Source of the DNA: Gammaproteobacteria bacterium
GTDB taxonomy: Bacteria; Pseudomonadota; Gammaproteobacteria; Pseudomonadales; Azotimanducaceae
DNA length: 49,899 bases
Reading direction: 5' to 3'
Assembly (NCBI GenBank): GCA_030428905.1
Contig: JAUIED010000013.1
Span: 1 to 49,899 of the forward strand
The translations under genes were made by a program, and so were the position numbers. Each line of letters begins with the position of its first letter. The stretch's first letter is position 1. Positions 7,467 to 22,632 of this stretch are shown piece by piece. Under the pieces are notes generated by a model. The model saw only the letters and a program-made list of their open reading frames with translations. It searched no databases and was not told where the DNA came from.

Positions 7467-8530
7467 GCAGCCGCGTCGCCCGACGCGCCAGCTGGATTCT
7501 GGGTGGCGCCGCGTTTTTCACCGTATATGTGGCTCTGCTGGTTTATCCAGCCGCACGTATCGCACATCTGCTGCTTCCCGATGTACACCTCACCACACCC
7601 CTGGCCATGGTGTTCTGCGCGCCGATCCTGATACGTATCTGGGTAGAACTCGCACCCTCCCGGTTCACCCGTGCCTGCTCGCGTTACAGCCTGACCTTTC
7701 TCGGTATCTGCTTCATGGCATGGACGCCGGTCATCGTTTTCGAGGTGGTCAACGCTATCGTGCCCCTGCCTACAGCCTCCGCAGGTCGCACACTACTGGT
7801 GCTCGTATGCGCCACCGCGCTGTACGCCTGTTGGAACGCGCTGCATATCCGCATACGATCCGTGGAAATACTCACGGGCTTGGCACGCAGCCCGACGACA
7901 ATCGCACAGGTCAGCGACCTGCACATCGGCTCCCTGCACCCGCGGCAACTGCGCCGCGTGGTGCGCCGGCTACAGGCGGCCTCGCCCGACTACGTGGTGC
8001 TCACCGGCGACATCGTCGATTTCAAGGAGATTCCGGTTGCGGATCTGGCACCGCTCGCCTCCCTCGACATGCCGGTGCTGTTCATTATCGGCAACCACGA
8101 ACGCTACGTGGATGTGGACGACATCTGCGCGCGTCTCGAAAACCTCGGCGTGGAGGTGCTGCGTAACGCAAGCGCGGTGCACGGCGACATCCAGTTCGTC
8201 GGCATCGATGACGCCGAGAGCAAGGCGCAAGTAGCAAAGCGCTTGCCGGAACTAGCCGCTTTGCCCGAAAAGCTCCGCATCCTGCTCTACCACCGCCCCG
8301 ACGGCGCCGAAGACGCCGCCGCCTGGGGCGCGCATCTGATGCTGTGCGGTCACACCCACAACGGCCAGATCGTGCCCTTCAATCTGCTCGTGCGCCGTTA
8401 CTTTCCGCGCATCCTGGGTCTTCATCACATCGGCACCATGCAGTTGTACGTGAGCCCTGGCACCGGTGTGTGGGGTCCCGTTCTGCGCCTGGGCAGCAGC
8501 AGTGAAATCACCTTACTGGAGGTCCGTTGA
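7463..8530 (+). CDS. membrane-anchored calcineurin-like metallophosphoesterase
   Basis: A 355-residue protein with about four N-terminal hydrophobic segments (residues ~11-36, 44-60, 77-100, 108-128), followed by a metallophosphoesterase domain. All metal motifs are present: D152-x-H154 (SDLHIG), G-D183 (TGDIVD), GNHE at ~210-213, LLYHRPD, and GHTHNGQ. It resembles YaeI/YkuE-type enzymes that act on lipid-linked or nucleotide phosphates at the membrane; the substrate is not evident. The ATG at 7463 overlaps the stop of the isomerase-like gene (ATGA), so the two are coupled. The gene ends 43 bp before the next one. Confidence 0.9.
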   Translation: MSSRVARRASWILGGAAFFTVYVALLVYPAARIAHLLLPDVHLTTPLAMVFCAPILIRIWVELAPSRFTRACSRYSLTFLGICFMAWTPVIVFEVVNAIVPLPTASAGRTLLVLVCATALYACWNALHIRIRSVEILTGLARSPTTIAQVSDLHIGSLHPRQLRRVVRRLQAASPDYVVLTGDIVDFKEIPVADLAPLASLDMPVLFIIGNHERYVDVDDICARLENLGVEVLRNASAVHGDIQFVGIDDAESKAQVAKRLPELAALPEKLRILLYHRPDGAEDAAAWGAHLMLCGHTHNGQIVPFNLLVRRYFPRILGLHHIGTMQLYVSPGTGVWGPVLRLGSSSEITLLEVR

Positions 8531-8573
8531 TGTTGCTGTGGTAGTGTTGAGCGCAAGCAACGACGGACCCGCC

Positions 8574-9266
8574 ATGAGCACCACAGAATACGAAAAGGAG
8601 CTGATCATCGAGCAGATCGAGATCGGCCCCATGCAGAACTTCACCTACCTCCTCGGCAGCCGCGAGACCCGCGAAGTGGCCATCATCGACCCGGCCTGGG
8701 ACATCGATTCCCTGCTCGCCCACATCGATGAGCGTGGCTACAAACTCACTGCCGCACTGGTCACCCACTACCACCCTGATCACTGCGGCGGTTCTTTCGG
8801 CGGCCATGACATCGAGGGCGTGGCAGAGCTGATCGGGAAGCGCGGCGTGAAGGTCTACGCACACGAAGACGAAGCAGACGGCGTGAAGAAAGTCACCGGC
8901 CTGTCCGACTCTGACCTGGTGCGCGTGCGCTCCGGCGACAAGCTCGACATCGGTGACGTGCCGGTAGAGTTCCTGCACACCCCAGGTCACACGCCGGGAT
9001 CGCAGTGCTTCCGCGTGAAACGTACATTGGTGTCCGGCGACACGTTGTTCATTACCGGCTGTGGCCGCGTAGACCTGCCCGGCTCGGACTCCGAGGCCAT
9101 GTACCACTCCATTCGGAAGCTGGCCGAGCTGCCGGACGACACCCTGCTGCTGCCCGGCCACAACTACTCCCACGTGCCCAACCTCACCATGGGTGAGACC
9201 AAGCAGATCAACACCTACATGCGTGTGAACGATCTCGATACGTGGAAGATGTTCATGGGGGGATGA
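8574..9266 (+). CDS. metallo-beta-lactamase-fold hydrolase (glyoxalase II-like)
   Basis: A 230-residue binuclear metal hydrolase with the full H65-x-H67-x-D69-H70 motif (THYHPDHCGG), the later ligand His in LHTPGHTPGS, SGDTLF with the bridging Asp, and the last His in LLPGHNYS. The length and order fit hydroxyacylglutathione hydrolases and persulfide dioxygenase relatives. The C-terminal substrate helices of true GloB are not obvious, so glutathione thioester hydrolysis is only one option. Given the two crotonases directly downstream, hydrolysis of an acyl thioester is a reasonable guess. The start ATG is 8574; the stop overlaps the first crotonase start by 4 nt. Confidence 0.88.
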   Translation: MSTTEYEKELIIEQIEIGPMQNFTYLLGSRETREVAIIDPAWDIDSLLAHIDERGYKLTAALVTHYHPDHCGGSFGGHDIEGVAELIGKRGVKVYAHEDEADGVKKVTGLSDSDLVRVRSGDKLDIGDVPVEFLHTPGHTPGSQCFRVKRTLVSGDTLFITGCGRVDLPGSDSEAMYHSIRKLAELPDDTLLLPGHNYSHVPNLTMGETKQINTYMRVNDLDTWKMFMGG

Positions 9267-10126
9267 CAGTGAAAACAGGTAACTTCACGGGCTTTCAGCT
9301 CGACATCCGTGAGCCTGGCATCGCCTGGTTCGAGTTCAATTCGCCGGAGCGCCTGAATGGTATGACCACGGCGATCAAGCGCGACCTCATTGAGGCGGTC
9401 ACCCAGGCGCAGATGAACAACGACGTGCGTGTGCTTGTGTTTACCGGCCAGGGGCGAGCGTTCTGCGCCGGCGACGATCTGAAAGCCTACAAGGGCGCAA
9501 AGCTCGACGGCGAGCCTCTGGTGCCGGCCATACCGCCTGGCCACGACAACGCGCTCGGCACCTACAACGGGCTGCGCACCATCTCACAAGCGCTCAATAC
9601 CGCTGTGCGCAACGTCGACAAGATCACCATCGCTGCGATCAACGGCGTGGCCATTCAAACCGGCTTTTCCCTGGCGCTTTCCTGCGACTTTCGTCTGATG
9701 GCCGATACGGCGCGAATAGGCAGCGCCACCCTGCGTTTTGGGCTTCTGCCCGACGAAGGCGGCCAGTACCTGCTGGTGCAGCAGATGGGTGTGTCGCGGG
9801 CGCTGGAGTTTCTGCTGAAGAAGAAGATCGTCGGCGCCGAGGAAGCGCTGGCGCTCAACCTCGTCAACGAAGTGGTGCCCGCCGCGGAGCTCGCCGCACG
9901 TGCGCAGGCGTTCGCCGCCGAGCTTGCCGACGGGCCGCAGGTGTCCATGCGCCTGTTGAAGCGCACGGTATACAACGCCGCCGAGCTGAGCTGGGCGCAG
10001 GCGCTCGACGACATCGCCGCAAAAACGGCCATATCCGACCACCACCCCGATGCACGCGAGGGCGTGAGCGCGTTTCACGAGAAACGCGATGCACGCTTCA
10101 ACGCCTGGCTGGAGCGATCCTCATGA
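9263..10126 (+). CDS. enoyl-CoA hydratase/isomerase (crotonase) family protein, atypical active site
   Basis: A 287-residue crotonase-fold protein. The first oxyanion-hole segment is recognisable (AFCAGDDLKAY). The second is altered: the usual GGG-C-E of hydratases reads INGVAIQTGFSLALSCD, so the first catalytic glutamate (Glu144 of rat hydratase) appears to be Ser, and the second (Glu164) falls at Thr in ARIGSATLRFGLLPDEGG. An acidic PDEGG pair lies where some isomerases and other crotonases place their catalytic residue. Hydration of a simple enoyl-CoA is therefore doubtful. ATG 9263 follows a run of G and overlaps the hydrolase stop (ATGA). The stop overlaps the next crotonase in the same way. 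Confidence 0.9.
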   Translation: MTVKTGNFTGFQLDIREPGIAWFEFNSPERLNGMTTAIKRDLIEAVTQAQMNNDVRVLVFTGQGRAFCAGDDLKAYKGAKLDGEPLVPAIPPGHDNALGTYNGLRTISQALNTAVRNVDKITIAAINGVAIQTGFSLALSCDFRLMADTARIGSATLRFGLLPDEGGQYLLVQQMGVSRALEFLLKKKIVGAEEALALNLVNEVVPAAELAARAQAFAAELADGPQVSMRLLKRTVYNAAELSWAQALDDIAAKTAISDHHPDAREGVSAFHEKRDARFNAWLERSS

Positions 10127-10860
10127 GTGCGGTCACCTACGAAGTCGACGGCCGCACGGCTGTCATTACCATCAATCGGCCGGACAAGATGAACGCGCTG
10201 AACGAGGCGGTCATCGTCGAACTGCAGGCCGCTTATGAGCGCTTCGAAGACAGTGATGAGCGCGTCGCTGTCATCCACGCCGCCGGTGAGCGGGCCTTTT
10301 CCGTGGGCGCGGACATCAAAGACCCGCCTACGGAGATGTGGCAGGGTGTGCCGAGCGTCGGCGCATACCTCAGCAAGCCCGTCATTGCCGCAGTGCACGG
10401 CTGGTGCATCGGCGGCGCCTACTGCATCGTGCAGATGTGCGACCTGGTGGTGGCGTCGGAAACCACGGTGTTCAAGTACCCGGAGGCGCAACTGGGTTTT
10501 ACCGGCGGCCTCATCGCCAGCGCCGCTGCGCGTATCCCGCACAAAGTCGCCATGGAGTTCATGCTGCTCGGCGAAGACATGCCGGCGCAGCGCGCCTATG
10601 AGGTCGGCATGGTCAACCGCGTGGTGCCGGCCGGCACGGAGCTGGAGGCAAGCCTCGCCATGGCGCGGATACTGGAGCGCTCAGCACCGCTGGTGACCAG
10701 CACGCTGAAAGAGTTCGTGCTCGCCACGCTCAACTGCAGCCCAGCCGAAGCCGGCGCGATCAGCAGGAACACCCTACTGACGGTGCGCAACAGCAAAGAC
10801 GGAGCGGAAGGCCGTCGGGCGTTCGCTGAGAAGCGAACACCCGACTTTCAGGGCAGGTAA
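10123..10860 (+). CDS. enoyl-CoA hydratase/isomerase family protein
   Basis: A 245-residue crotonase. Oxyanion-hole segments are AFSVGADIKD and HGWCIGGAYCIVQMCD. The residue matching the first hydratase glutamate appears to be Cys, while the second is kept in FKYPEAQLGF. One catalytic glutamate alone is seen in some isomerases and decarboxylases of this superfamily. It starts at ATG 10123, sharing ATGA with the stop of the preceding crotonase, and the two probably work together, perhaps as a hetero-oligomer or on successive steps. The stop lies 8 bp from the end of the convergent mdh. Confidence 0.9.
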   Translation: MSAVTYEVDGRTAVITINRPDKMNALNEAVIVELQAAYERFEDSDERVAVIHAAGERAFSVGADIKDPPTEMWQGVPSVGAYLSKPVIAAVHGWCIGGAYCIVQMCDLVVASETTVFKYPEAQLGFTGGLIASAAARIPHKVAMEFMLLGEDMPAQRAYEVGMVNRVVPAGTELEASLAMARILERSAPLVTSTLKEFVLATLNCSPAEAGAISRNTLLTVRNSKDGAEGRRAFAEKRTPDFQGR

Positions 10861-10867
10861 CCCGAAA

Positions 10868-11842
10868 TCAGGGAAGAAGGTGGGAGACCGCGTCGCGTTC
10901 TTCCGCCAGCTCTGCTTCTGTAGCGGCCATCTTTTCCCGGCTGAAATCGTTGATGTCCAGACCCTGGACAATCTGCCAGTCGCCACCGCTGCAGGTCACC
11001 GGGAAAGAGTAGATGAGCCCTTCAGCAATGCCGTAGCTCCCATCCGAGTACACACCCATGCTCAAGCGCGCATTGCTGCCCAACGCCCAATCGCGCATGT
11101 GGTCGATGGCGGCGTTGGCGGCGGATGCTGCACTCGACGCGCCTCGCGCCTCGATGATGGCGGCACCGCGTTGCTGCACGGTGGGGATGAAGGTGTCGGC
11201 GTACCAGCCACCGTCCACCAGATCCAGCGCCGCCTTACCGTCGACCGTGGCGTGGTGCAGGTCCGGGTACTGGGTGGCCGAGTGGTTGCCCCAGATGCAC
11301 AGCCCAGACACGTCAGTGGAGTGCTTGCCGGTCTTTTCCGCAAGCTGCGCCATGGCGCGGTTGTGGTCCAGCCGTGTCATGGCGGTGAAGTTGCGCGGAT
11401 CGAGGTCCGGCGCGTTGCGCTGGGCGATCAGGCAGTTGGTGTTTGCCGGGTTACCCACCACGAGCACCTTCACATCCCGCGCCGCGTTGTCGTTCAGCGC
11501 CTTGCCCTGCACGGAGAAAATCGCCGCGTTGGCTTCCAGCAGGTCCTTACGCTCCATGCCCTTGCTGCGCGGCCGCGAGCCGACCAGCAGCGCGTAGTTC
11601 GTATCTTTGAAGGCCACGTTCGGATCGTCCGTCTGCACCATGCCCGCCAGCAGCGGAAAGGCACAGTCGTCGAGCTCCATGGCCACACCCTTGAGGGCGT
11701 CGAGCGCCGGGGTGATCTCCAGGAGCTGCAGAATAACGGGTTGGTCCTTGCCGAGGAGCTCGCCGCTCGCAATGCGGAACAGCAGCGCGTAGCCGATCTG
11801 GCCGGCGGCGCCCGTGACGGTTACCCGAACTGGTTGCTTCAT
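10868..11842 (-). CDS. mdh: malate dehydrogenase (NAD-dependent)
   Basis: TCA-cycle enzyme that oxidises malate to oxaloacetate. The 324 residues belong to the longer, cytosolic-type bacterial form (Burkholderia/Chloroflexus-like) rather than the 312-residue E. coli form. Seen: the Rossmann loop [19 protein letters not shown], substrate arginines around [32 protein letters not shown], and catalytic His in [13 protein letters not shown] ribosome site (GAGGGAAG) lies just before the ATG. A good sigma-70 promoter sits upstream. It is transcribed alone, converging on the crotonase pair with a 7-bp gap. Confidence 0.97.
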   Translation of the reverse strand: MKQPVRVTVTGAAGQIGYALLFRIASGELLGKDQPVILQLLEITPALDALKGVAMELDDCAFPLLAGMVQTDDPNVAFKDTNYALLVGSRPRSKGMERKDLLEANAAIFSVQGKALNDNAARDVKVLVVGNPANTNCLIAQRNAPDLDPRNFTAMTRLDHNRAMAQLAEKTGKHSTDVSGLCIWGNHSATQYPDLHHATVDGKAALDLVDGGWYADTFIPTVQQRGAAIIEARGASSAASAANAAIDHMRDWALGSNARLSMGVYSDGSYGIAEGLIYSFPVTCSGGDWQIVQGLDINDFSREKMAATEAELAEERDAVSHLLP

Positions 11843-11876
11843 ACTTCCCTCACCTGAGCTGATTTATGCGGCGCGC

Positions 11877-11906
11877 ATTTTAGGCGCATCGGTCGCTGCC
11901 TGTCAG
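11877..11906 (-). promoter_or_regulatory. sigma-70-type promoter of mdh
   Basis: On the minus strand the -35 box CTGACA (11901-11906) is separated by 18 bp from the -10 box TAAAAT (11877-11882); each matches consensus at five of six positions. The predicted transcript starts near 11870, about 28 nt before the mdh ATG. The -35 box covers the stop codon of the upstream Nudix gene. Confidence 0.7.
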
Positions 11907-12331
11907 TAACGCAGCTCCCGGAACCATTGTTCCGATGCCATCAAATCCACCACATCGGCAAGCCACGGCACGGTGCGTTCGGGCAGATCCTGAGGCTGCA
12001 CCCAGCGCATGGCATCGAACATCTCCGGCTGCGGCGCCGGCTCGCCGGCCCAGGCGCAGGCGCCGAATACGAAGTTGACACCCTGATGGCGGCCGCTGCG
12101 GTAGGGCAGAACCGCCAGGGGCTGCAGATCTTGCGGTTGCACACCGGTTTCTTCGGCACATTCACGCGCGGCCGCTTCGGCCACGCCCTCGCCCGCCTCC
12201 AGATGACCACCCGGCGGCCCCCACCAGCCGTCCATGAAGCCGGTACCGGCGCGGCGGAACAGGCACATCTGCCCCGCCGCATCCTGCAACAATACATGCA
12301 CCACACAAGGAAACGCCGCCCGGCTGCTCAT
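11903..12331 (-). CDS. Nudix hydrolase
   Basis: A 142-residue pyrophosphohydrolase with a complete Nudix box starting GHLEAGEGVAE and ending RECAEETGV, matching G-x5-E-x7-RE-x2-EE-x-G-hydrophobic. The preceding FMDGWWGPPGG is typical of small MutT-like enzymes acting on nucleotides. I use ATG 12331, where the fold begins (SSRAAFPCVVHVLL); the open frame upstream to 12415 overlaps the divergent acetyltransferase and is not supported. The two divergent start codons are only 20 bp apart. Confidence 0.92.
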   Translation of the reverse strand: MSSRAAFPCVVHVLLQDAAGQMCLFRRAGTGFMDGWWGPPGGHLEAGEGVAEAAARECAEETGVQPQDLQPLAVLPYRSGRHQGVNFVFGACAWAGEPAPQPEMFDAMRWVQPQDLPERTVPWLADVVDLMASEQWFRELRY

Positions 12332-12351
12332 CGTTTGGATATGCTCCGCCC

Positions 12352-13110
12352 ATGGATGCCGACATGATACAGCCCGCTGAGACGCCTCTGGCGCACCGCG
12401 TCGAGGAGGCGTCATTGAACGCCTGGCCAGCTCTGCAGCAACATCTGTTCGACGGCTGGCTCCTGCGCTTCAATCGCGGCTTCACCAAACGCGCCAACAG
12501 CGTCGTGCCGCTGCACCCCTCGACGCTGCCCCTGGTCGAGAAAGTGCGTTACTGCGAGGCCGAGTACGCCAGGGCGCGCTTGCGGACGGTGTTTCGCCTG
12601 ACAACGCTTGCCGACCACGCTGAACTGGACGCGCTTCTGGAAGCCCGCAGCTATCAACGCCTGGAACAAGCCCAGGTGCTGTGCAGGCCGCTCGGGGGTG
12701 CCGGCTGTGCACCGCGCGTGGCATTCGTCGCTAAACAGGCCTGGCTTACCGCTTACGCAGCACTCACCGGCATGCCGCAAACCGCTGCGCGGCTGCATGA
12801 GCTGGTACTGAGCAACATCAGCCAGCCTTGTGCCTTTGCCCTGATCCTGCACGACGACAAACCAGCCGCCTGCGGCCTCGCCGTGTTAGAGCACGAACTC
12901 GTGGGTCTGTTCGATGTCATCATCGAGCCGACGCTGCGCGGCCGCGGCCTCGGTCGCCAGGTCGTGGAAGATCTGCTGGCCTGGGGTAGCGCCCGCGGGG
13001 CTCGACATGCCTACCTGCAGGTCGTCACAGACAACTCACCGGCAAGCGCGCTCTATGCGTCGTTAGGGTTCACCGGGCTCTACACCTACTGGTACCGGGC
13101 GTCTACTTGA
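12352..13110 (+). CDS. GNAT family N-acetyltransferase
   Basis: A 252-residue protein. The C-terminal third has the acetyl-CoA binding signature FDVIIEPTLRGRGLGRQVV followed by NSPASALYASLGF and an aromatic tail (YTYWYR). The N-terminal part (EEASLNAWPAL, FDGWLLRFNRGFTKRANSV) matches a family I know from mycobacterial Rv0428c-like proteins, in which a substrate domain precedes the GNAT fold. The acceptor substrate is unknown. A second in-frame ATG lies at 12364. It is divergent from the Nudix gene. Confidence 0.88.
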   Translation: MDADMIQPAETPLAHRVEEASLNAWPALQQHLFDGWLLRFNRGFTKRANSVVPLHPSTLPLVEKVRYCEAEYARARLRTVFRLTTLADHAELDALLEARSYQRLEQAQVLCRPLGGAGCAPRVAFVAKQAWLTAYAALTGMPQTAARLHELVLSNISQPCAFALILHDDKPAACGLAVLEHELVGLFDVIIEPTLRGRGLGRQVVEDLLAWGSARGARHAYLQVVTDNSPASALYASLGFTGLYTYWYRAST

Positions 13111-13433
13111 TTCGCTGCGTCATTTTTGAGATGTTTCGCTTCCGCGCGGTCGTAGAAACCGCCCCCTGACAGCAGAAAACCATAATAATAACAGGGGGTT
13201 GCGATTTCACCGGCACGGTCCCGAAGGGCCATTGCATGGATGGGCCCGCGCCCCGGCCTGGTTAGGCCAGTTAACTGATTGAACTGAAAGGCAAGGCAAG
13301 ACGCCTTCCGACCGTTGAGGAGACACCCACGCTTACCGCGACGCGGCAGGCGGGTGTTTTTCGCGCCCGAAAAAGTGCAAGCCGCACATCGGGTGCTTCG
13401 CAGTACAACGCAGACGAAGAGCACGAAGCAGAT
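13111..13433 (+). other. 323-bp non-coding leader upstream of gltB
   Basis: The longest gene-free stretch in the window. It holds a perfect short inverted repeat GGCCT-ggtt-AGGCC (13255-13268) and a hairpin with a T-tract (annotated separately). A CTGACA near 13166 followed by TAATAA has a spacing of only about 14 bp, so I do not call it a promoter. No convincing small ORF or tRNA is visible. The length suggests a promoter and a long 5' leader for gltBD. Confidence 0.5.
13323..13361 (+). terminator. hairpin plus T-tract in the gltB leader (possible attenuator)
   Basis: ACACCC (13323-13328) pairs with GGGTGT (13352-13357). The intervening bases can extend pairing through CCG and CGG, and a run of five T follows (13357-13361). 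It resembles an intrinsic terminator, but it lies 72 bp before the gltB start on the same strand. It would either end a short leader transcript or terminate conditionally. Confidence 0.4.
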
Positions 13434-17993
<4,560 letters not shown>

Positions 17994-18023
17994 CATTCGA
18001 ACGAACACAGACTCGCAGAGACT

Positions 18024-19487
18024 ATGGGAAAGCCAACAGGATTCATGGAGTTCGCCCGCAACGCGGCACCCTACCGCGATGCCGAGGCCAGGCTTCTGGA
18101 CTACGAAGAGATCTACACGGAGCACGATGTGTCGCGGCTCACGACGCAGGGTGCACGCTGCATGGACTGCGGGGTACCGTTCTGCCAGTCGAACGAAGGC
18201 TGTCCCATTCACAACCTAATTCCGGAGTGGAACGACCTCGTGTACCGCGGTCACTGGCGCGATGCGCTCGACCGTCTGCACAAGACCAACAACTTTCCGG
18301 AGTTTACCGGGCGTGTGTGCCCGGCGCCGTGCGAAGGCGCCTGCGTGCTCGGCATTACCGACCCGGCGGTGACCATCAAGAACATCGAGATGGCCATCAT
18401 CGACCGCGGCTTCGCCGAAGGTTGGGTGGTGCCGGAGCCCCCGGATGCGCGCACCGGCAAATCCGTTGCGGTCATCGGCTCCGGCCCTGCGGGCCTGGCC
18501 GCCGCGCAACAGCTCAATCGCGCCGGACACACCGTGGACGTCTACGAACGCGCCGACCGCATCGGCGGGCTACTGATGTACGGCATTCCCAACATGAAGC
18601 TGGAGAAGACCGGCGTTGTGGAACGACGGGTAAAGTTGATGGAAGCAGAAGGCATTCGCTTTCATGCTTCCTGCAACATCGGCGACGGATCGAACGGCAG
18701 TGTCGATGTGCGTGAGCTGCGTGCGAGCCACGACGCGGTGCTTTTCGCTACCGGCGCCACCCTGCCGCGCGATCTGCCTATCCCGGGACGCGCGCTCAAC
18801 GGCGTGCATTTTGCGATGGAGTTTCTCACCGCCAACACCAAGAGTTACCTCGACAGTGAGCACGCGGACGGCAACTACATTTCCGCCAAGGACAAGCGTG
18901 TCATCGTCATCGGCGGCGGCGACACCGGCACCGATTGCATCGGCACCTCGCTGCGCCACGGTTGCAAAACCCTGGTGAATTTCGAGCTGTTTCCAAAGCC
19001 GCCAGCAGATCGAGCCGGCAACAACCCGTGGCCCACCTGGCCGAAGATTTTCCGCGTGGACTATGGCCACGAAGAAGCGGCCAAGCGTTTCGGCGACGAT
19101 CCACGCATCTACTCGATCTCCTCGGTGGACTTCATCGATGATGGCCAGGGCAACGTGTGCGGCATCAACACGGTGGAAGTGGAGATGCGCAACGGCAAGT
19201 TTGAAAATGTTCCTGGCAGCGAAAAGCGCTGGGATGCAGATCTCGTACTGCTGGCTATGGGCTTTCTGGGCCCCGAGCACGGTGCGTCGGATCCCCTCGG
19301 TATCGAGTACGATGAGCGCTCCAACTACAAGGCGGAGTACGGCAAGTACGCGACCAGCGTGGAGGGGGTGTTTGCGGCTGGTGATTGCAGGCGCGGACAG
19401 TCTCTCGTGGTGCGGGCGATCAATGAAGGTCGAGAGGCAGCGCGCGAAGTAGACAGCTGGTTGATGGGTTCAAGCCAGCTGCCCTGA
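18024..19487 (+). CDS. gltD: glutamate synthase (NADPH) small subunit
   Basis: Beta chain of GOGAT (487 residues) that delivers electrons from NADPH through FAD and 4Fe-4S clusters to GltB. Cluster-binding cysteines are in [20 protein letters not shown] and [14 protein letters not shown]. The FAD site is [15 protein letters not shown] and the NADPH site [13 protein letters not shown]; the family C-terminal [13 protein letters not shown] is present. It lies 30 bp after gltB and ends 24 bp from the convergent damX. Confidence 0.97.
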   Translation: MGKPTGFMEFARNAAPYRDAEARLLDYEEIYTEHDVSRLTTQGARCMDCGVPFCQSNEGCPIHNLIPEWNDLVYRGHWRDALDRLHKTNNFPEFTGRVCPAPCEGACVLGITDPAVTIKNIEMAIIDRGFAEGWVVPEPPDARTGKSVAVIGSGPAGLAAAQQLNRAGHTVDVYERADRIGGLLMYGIPNMKLEKTGVVERRVKLMEAEGIRFHASCNIGDGSNGSVDVRELRASHDAVLFATGATLPRDLPIPGRALNGVHFAMEFLTANTKSYLDSEHADGNYISAKDKRVIVIGGGDTGTDCIGTSLRHGCKTLVNFELFPKPPADRAGNNPWPTWPKIFRVDYGHEEAAKRFGDDPRIYSISSVDFIDDGQGNVCGINTVEVEMRNGKFENVPGSEKRWDADLVLLAMGFLGPEHGASDPLGIEYDERSNYKAEYGKYATSVEGVFAAGDCRRGQSLVVRAINEGREAAREVDSWLMGSSQLP

Positions 19488-19511
19488 AACCCGGTTGCGT
19501 ATGCGGCGGCC

Positions 19512-20985
<1,474 letters not shown>

Positions 20986-20993
<8 letters not shown>

Positions 20994-22074
20994 CCGCAGG
21001 ATTGTCCGTTTTCAACGTTGCTTCGAGGCAGGCGGCGTCTATATCGCCGGTGAGGAATGCATCCCCAATGGCCCGCGCCAGAACGAAGCGCACTGTACCA
21101 TCCAGCACTTTCTTGTCCATCCGAAACGCCGCAAGAAGCGACGCCGGTTTGACGCGCTCCGGGCGCGCAAATGGCAGCTGCAGCGCCTGCACGGCAGCAA
21201 GGATGCGGTGTGCCTCACCTTGTTCGAGCAGTCCCTGCCGCCAGGACAGATCCGCCGCCATCACCATACCGATAGCTACCGCTTCACCGTGCAGCAGCTC
21301 GCCATAGCCCATTTCATGCTCGATGGCGTGCCCGAACGTGTGCCCGAAATTGAGAATCGCGCGCCTTCCGGTCTCCCGCTCATCCTCTGCCACGACCTGT
21401 GCCTTGAGCTCGCAGGAACGCTGGATGACCCGAGCCAGGGCATCGCTTTCCCTGCACAGCAGCGCGCTGGCGTTAGAAACGATCTCCTCAAAGAACGGCG
21501 CATCGGCAATCACGCCGTACTTCAACACCTCCGCCAACCCGGCGCGCAGTTCGCGGTCCGGCAACGTGGCAAGCGTGCTGACATCCGCCAGCACCGCACG
21601 CGGTTGGTAAAACGCGCCGATCATGTTCTTCCCGGCGCGGTGGTTGATGGCGGTCTTGCCGCCTACAGATGAGTCCACCTGCGCCAGCAGTGTGGTCGGC
21701 ACCTGCACGAAGTTGACACCGCGTTGGTAGGTTGCCGCCGCGAATCCAGCCATATCTCCGACCACCCCGCCACCCAGCGCCACCACCGTGGTACTGCGGT
21801 GATGGCCGTGATCAGCGAGAAAGTCGAGCACACGCTCGAAGCTCGCGAAGTTCTTGTGTGCTTCGCCGTCCGGCAGCTCCAGCACGTCGACCTGTTTGTT
21901 GCCAAACGCGCGCACCAGCAACTCTGTGTAGAGCGGCCCAACCGTGTCGTTGGTAATGATGGCAACCTGTGAGCCAGGCACCAGTGAAGCCACCAGCCGT
22001 TCATCGTGCAGCAGCCCCTCACCAATGTAGATCGGGTAGCTGCGCGCACCAAGCTCGACGGCTACTTCCATCAT
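20986..22074 (-). CDS. aroB: 3-dehydroquinate synthase
   Basis: Second shikimate-pathway step: NAD- and metal-dependent cyclisation of DAHP to 3-dehydroquinate. The 362 residues contain the NAD motif VVALGGGVVGDMAGF, QVPTTLLAQVDSSVGGKTAIN, and the metal-binding segments GLAEVLKYG and FGHTFGHAIEH. ATG 22074 overlaps the aroK stop by 4 nt; a second ATG at 22071 is also possible. The 3' end overlaps the damX start, so aroK-aroB-damX are translated as a coupled set. Confidence 0.97.
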
Positions 22075-22595
22075 CGCACCAGCCCATCCTCGCGCAGCTG
22101 CCATTCGATCTTGCGGGCAAGAAGTTTCGGGCTCTGGCGATCCGTGACGAAACGGTAGTCGCGCACCTCGGCATAAAGCGGTGCCCGCTCCTGCATGAGC
22201 CGGCCCAGCGTTTCTCGCACGTTGCCTTTTTGCAGCAGAGGTCGACGTTTGTCTTTACGGGTGCGCTCCACGAGGCGGTCGAGCGGGCTGTCCAGATGCA
22301 GCACGACGCCGCGCGTCGACAGCGCCTGACGGTTGGCTGCGCGAATCACCGCGCCGCCGCCGGTGGCGATGACAACGTTCTGGCGCTGGGTGAGGTCATC
22401 GATAACCTGCTCTTCCCGGTCACGGAAGCCGGTTTCGCCTTCCACATCAAAGATCCAGCTGGTGTCCGCACCGGCGCGGGTTTCGATTTCATGATCGCTG
22501 TCGTAGAAATCCATGTGCAACGCTTCTGCGAGCAGCCGCCCTACCGTGGTCTTACCCACGGCCATAAGACCGACGAGATATAAGTTTGGGGTCAT
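22071..22595 (-). CDS. aroK: shikimate kinase
   Basis: ATP-dependent phosphorylation of shikimate at the 3-hydroxyl. The 174 residues hold the P-loop GLMAVGKTTVG, the shikimate-binding DSDHEIE and GGGAVI, and the lid arginines in RKDKRRPLLQ. ATG 22595 is preferred; a GTG one codon upstream (22598) falls within a strong hairpin. aroB follows with a 4-nt overlap. In Pseudomonas the same gene follows pilQ. Confidence 0.96.
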   Translation of the reverse strand: MTPNLYLVGLMAVGKTTVGRLLAEALHMDFYDSDHEIETRAGADTSWIFDVEGETGFRDREEQVIDDLTQRQNVVIATGGGAVIRAANRQALSTRGVVLHLDSPLDRLVERTRKDKRRPLLQKGNVRETLGRLMQERAPLYAEVRDYRFVTDRQSPKLLARKIEWQLREDGLVR

Positions 22596-22597
22596 CA

Positions 22598-22623
22598 CTA
22601 GCGGCGCTGTCGAGCGCCGCTAG
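22598..22623. repeat. perfect 26-bp palindrome between pilQ and aroK
   Basis: CTAGCGGCGCT (22598-22608), loop GTCG, then AGCGCCGCTAG (22613-22623): eleven uninterrupted base pairs. It fills most of the space between the pilQ stop and the aroK start. There is no T-tract on the minus strand, so it is not a standard intrinsic terminator. It could pause ribosomes, protect the upstream pil mRNA 3' end, or act with Rho. Confidence 0.8.
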
Positions 22624-22632
22624 TGTACTTGC

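Noticed and set aside
13160-13200. CTGACA ... TAATAA as a gltB promoter
   Set aside because: Spacing of about 14 bp is too short for a sigma-70 promoter.
22598-22623. Intrinsic terminator after pilQ
   Set aside because: The stem is strong, but no run of T follows on the minus strand, so I list it as a palindrome only.
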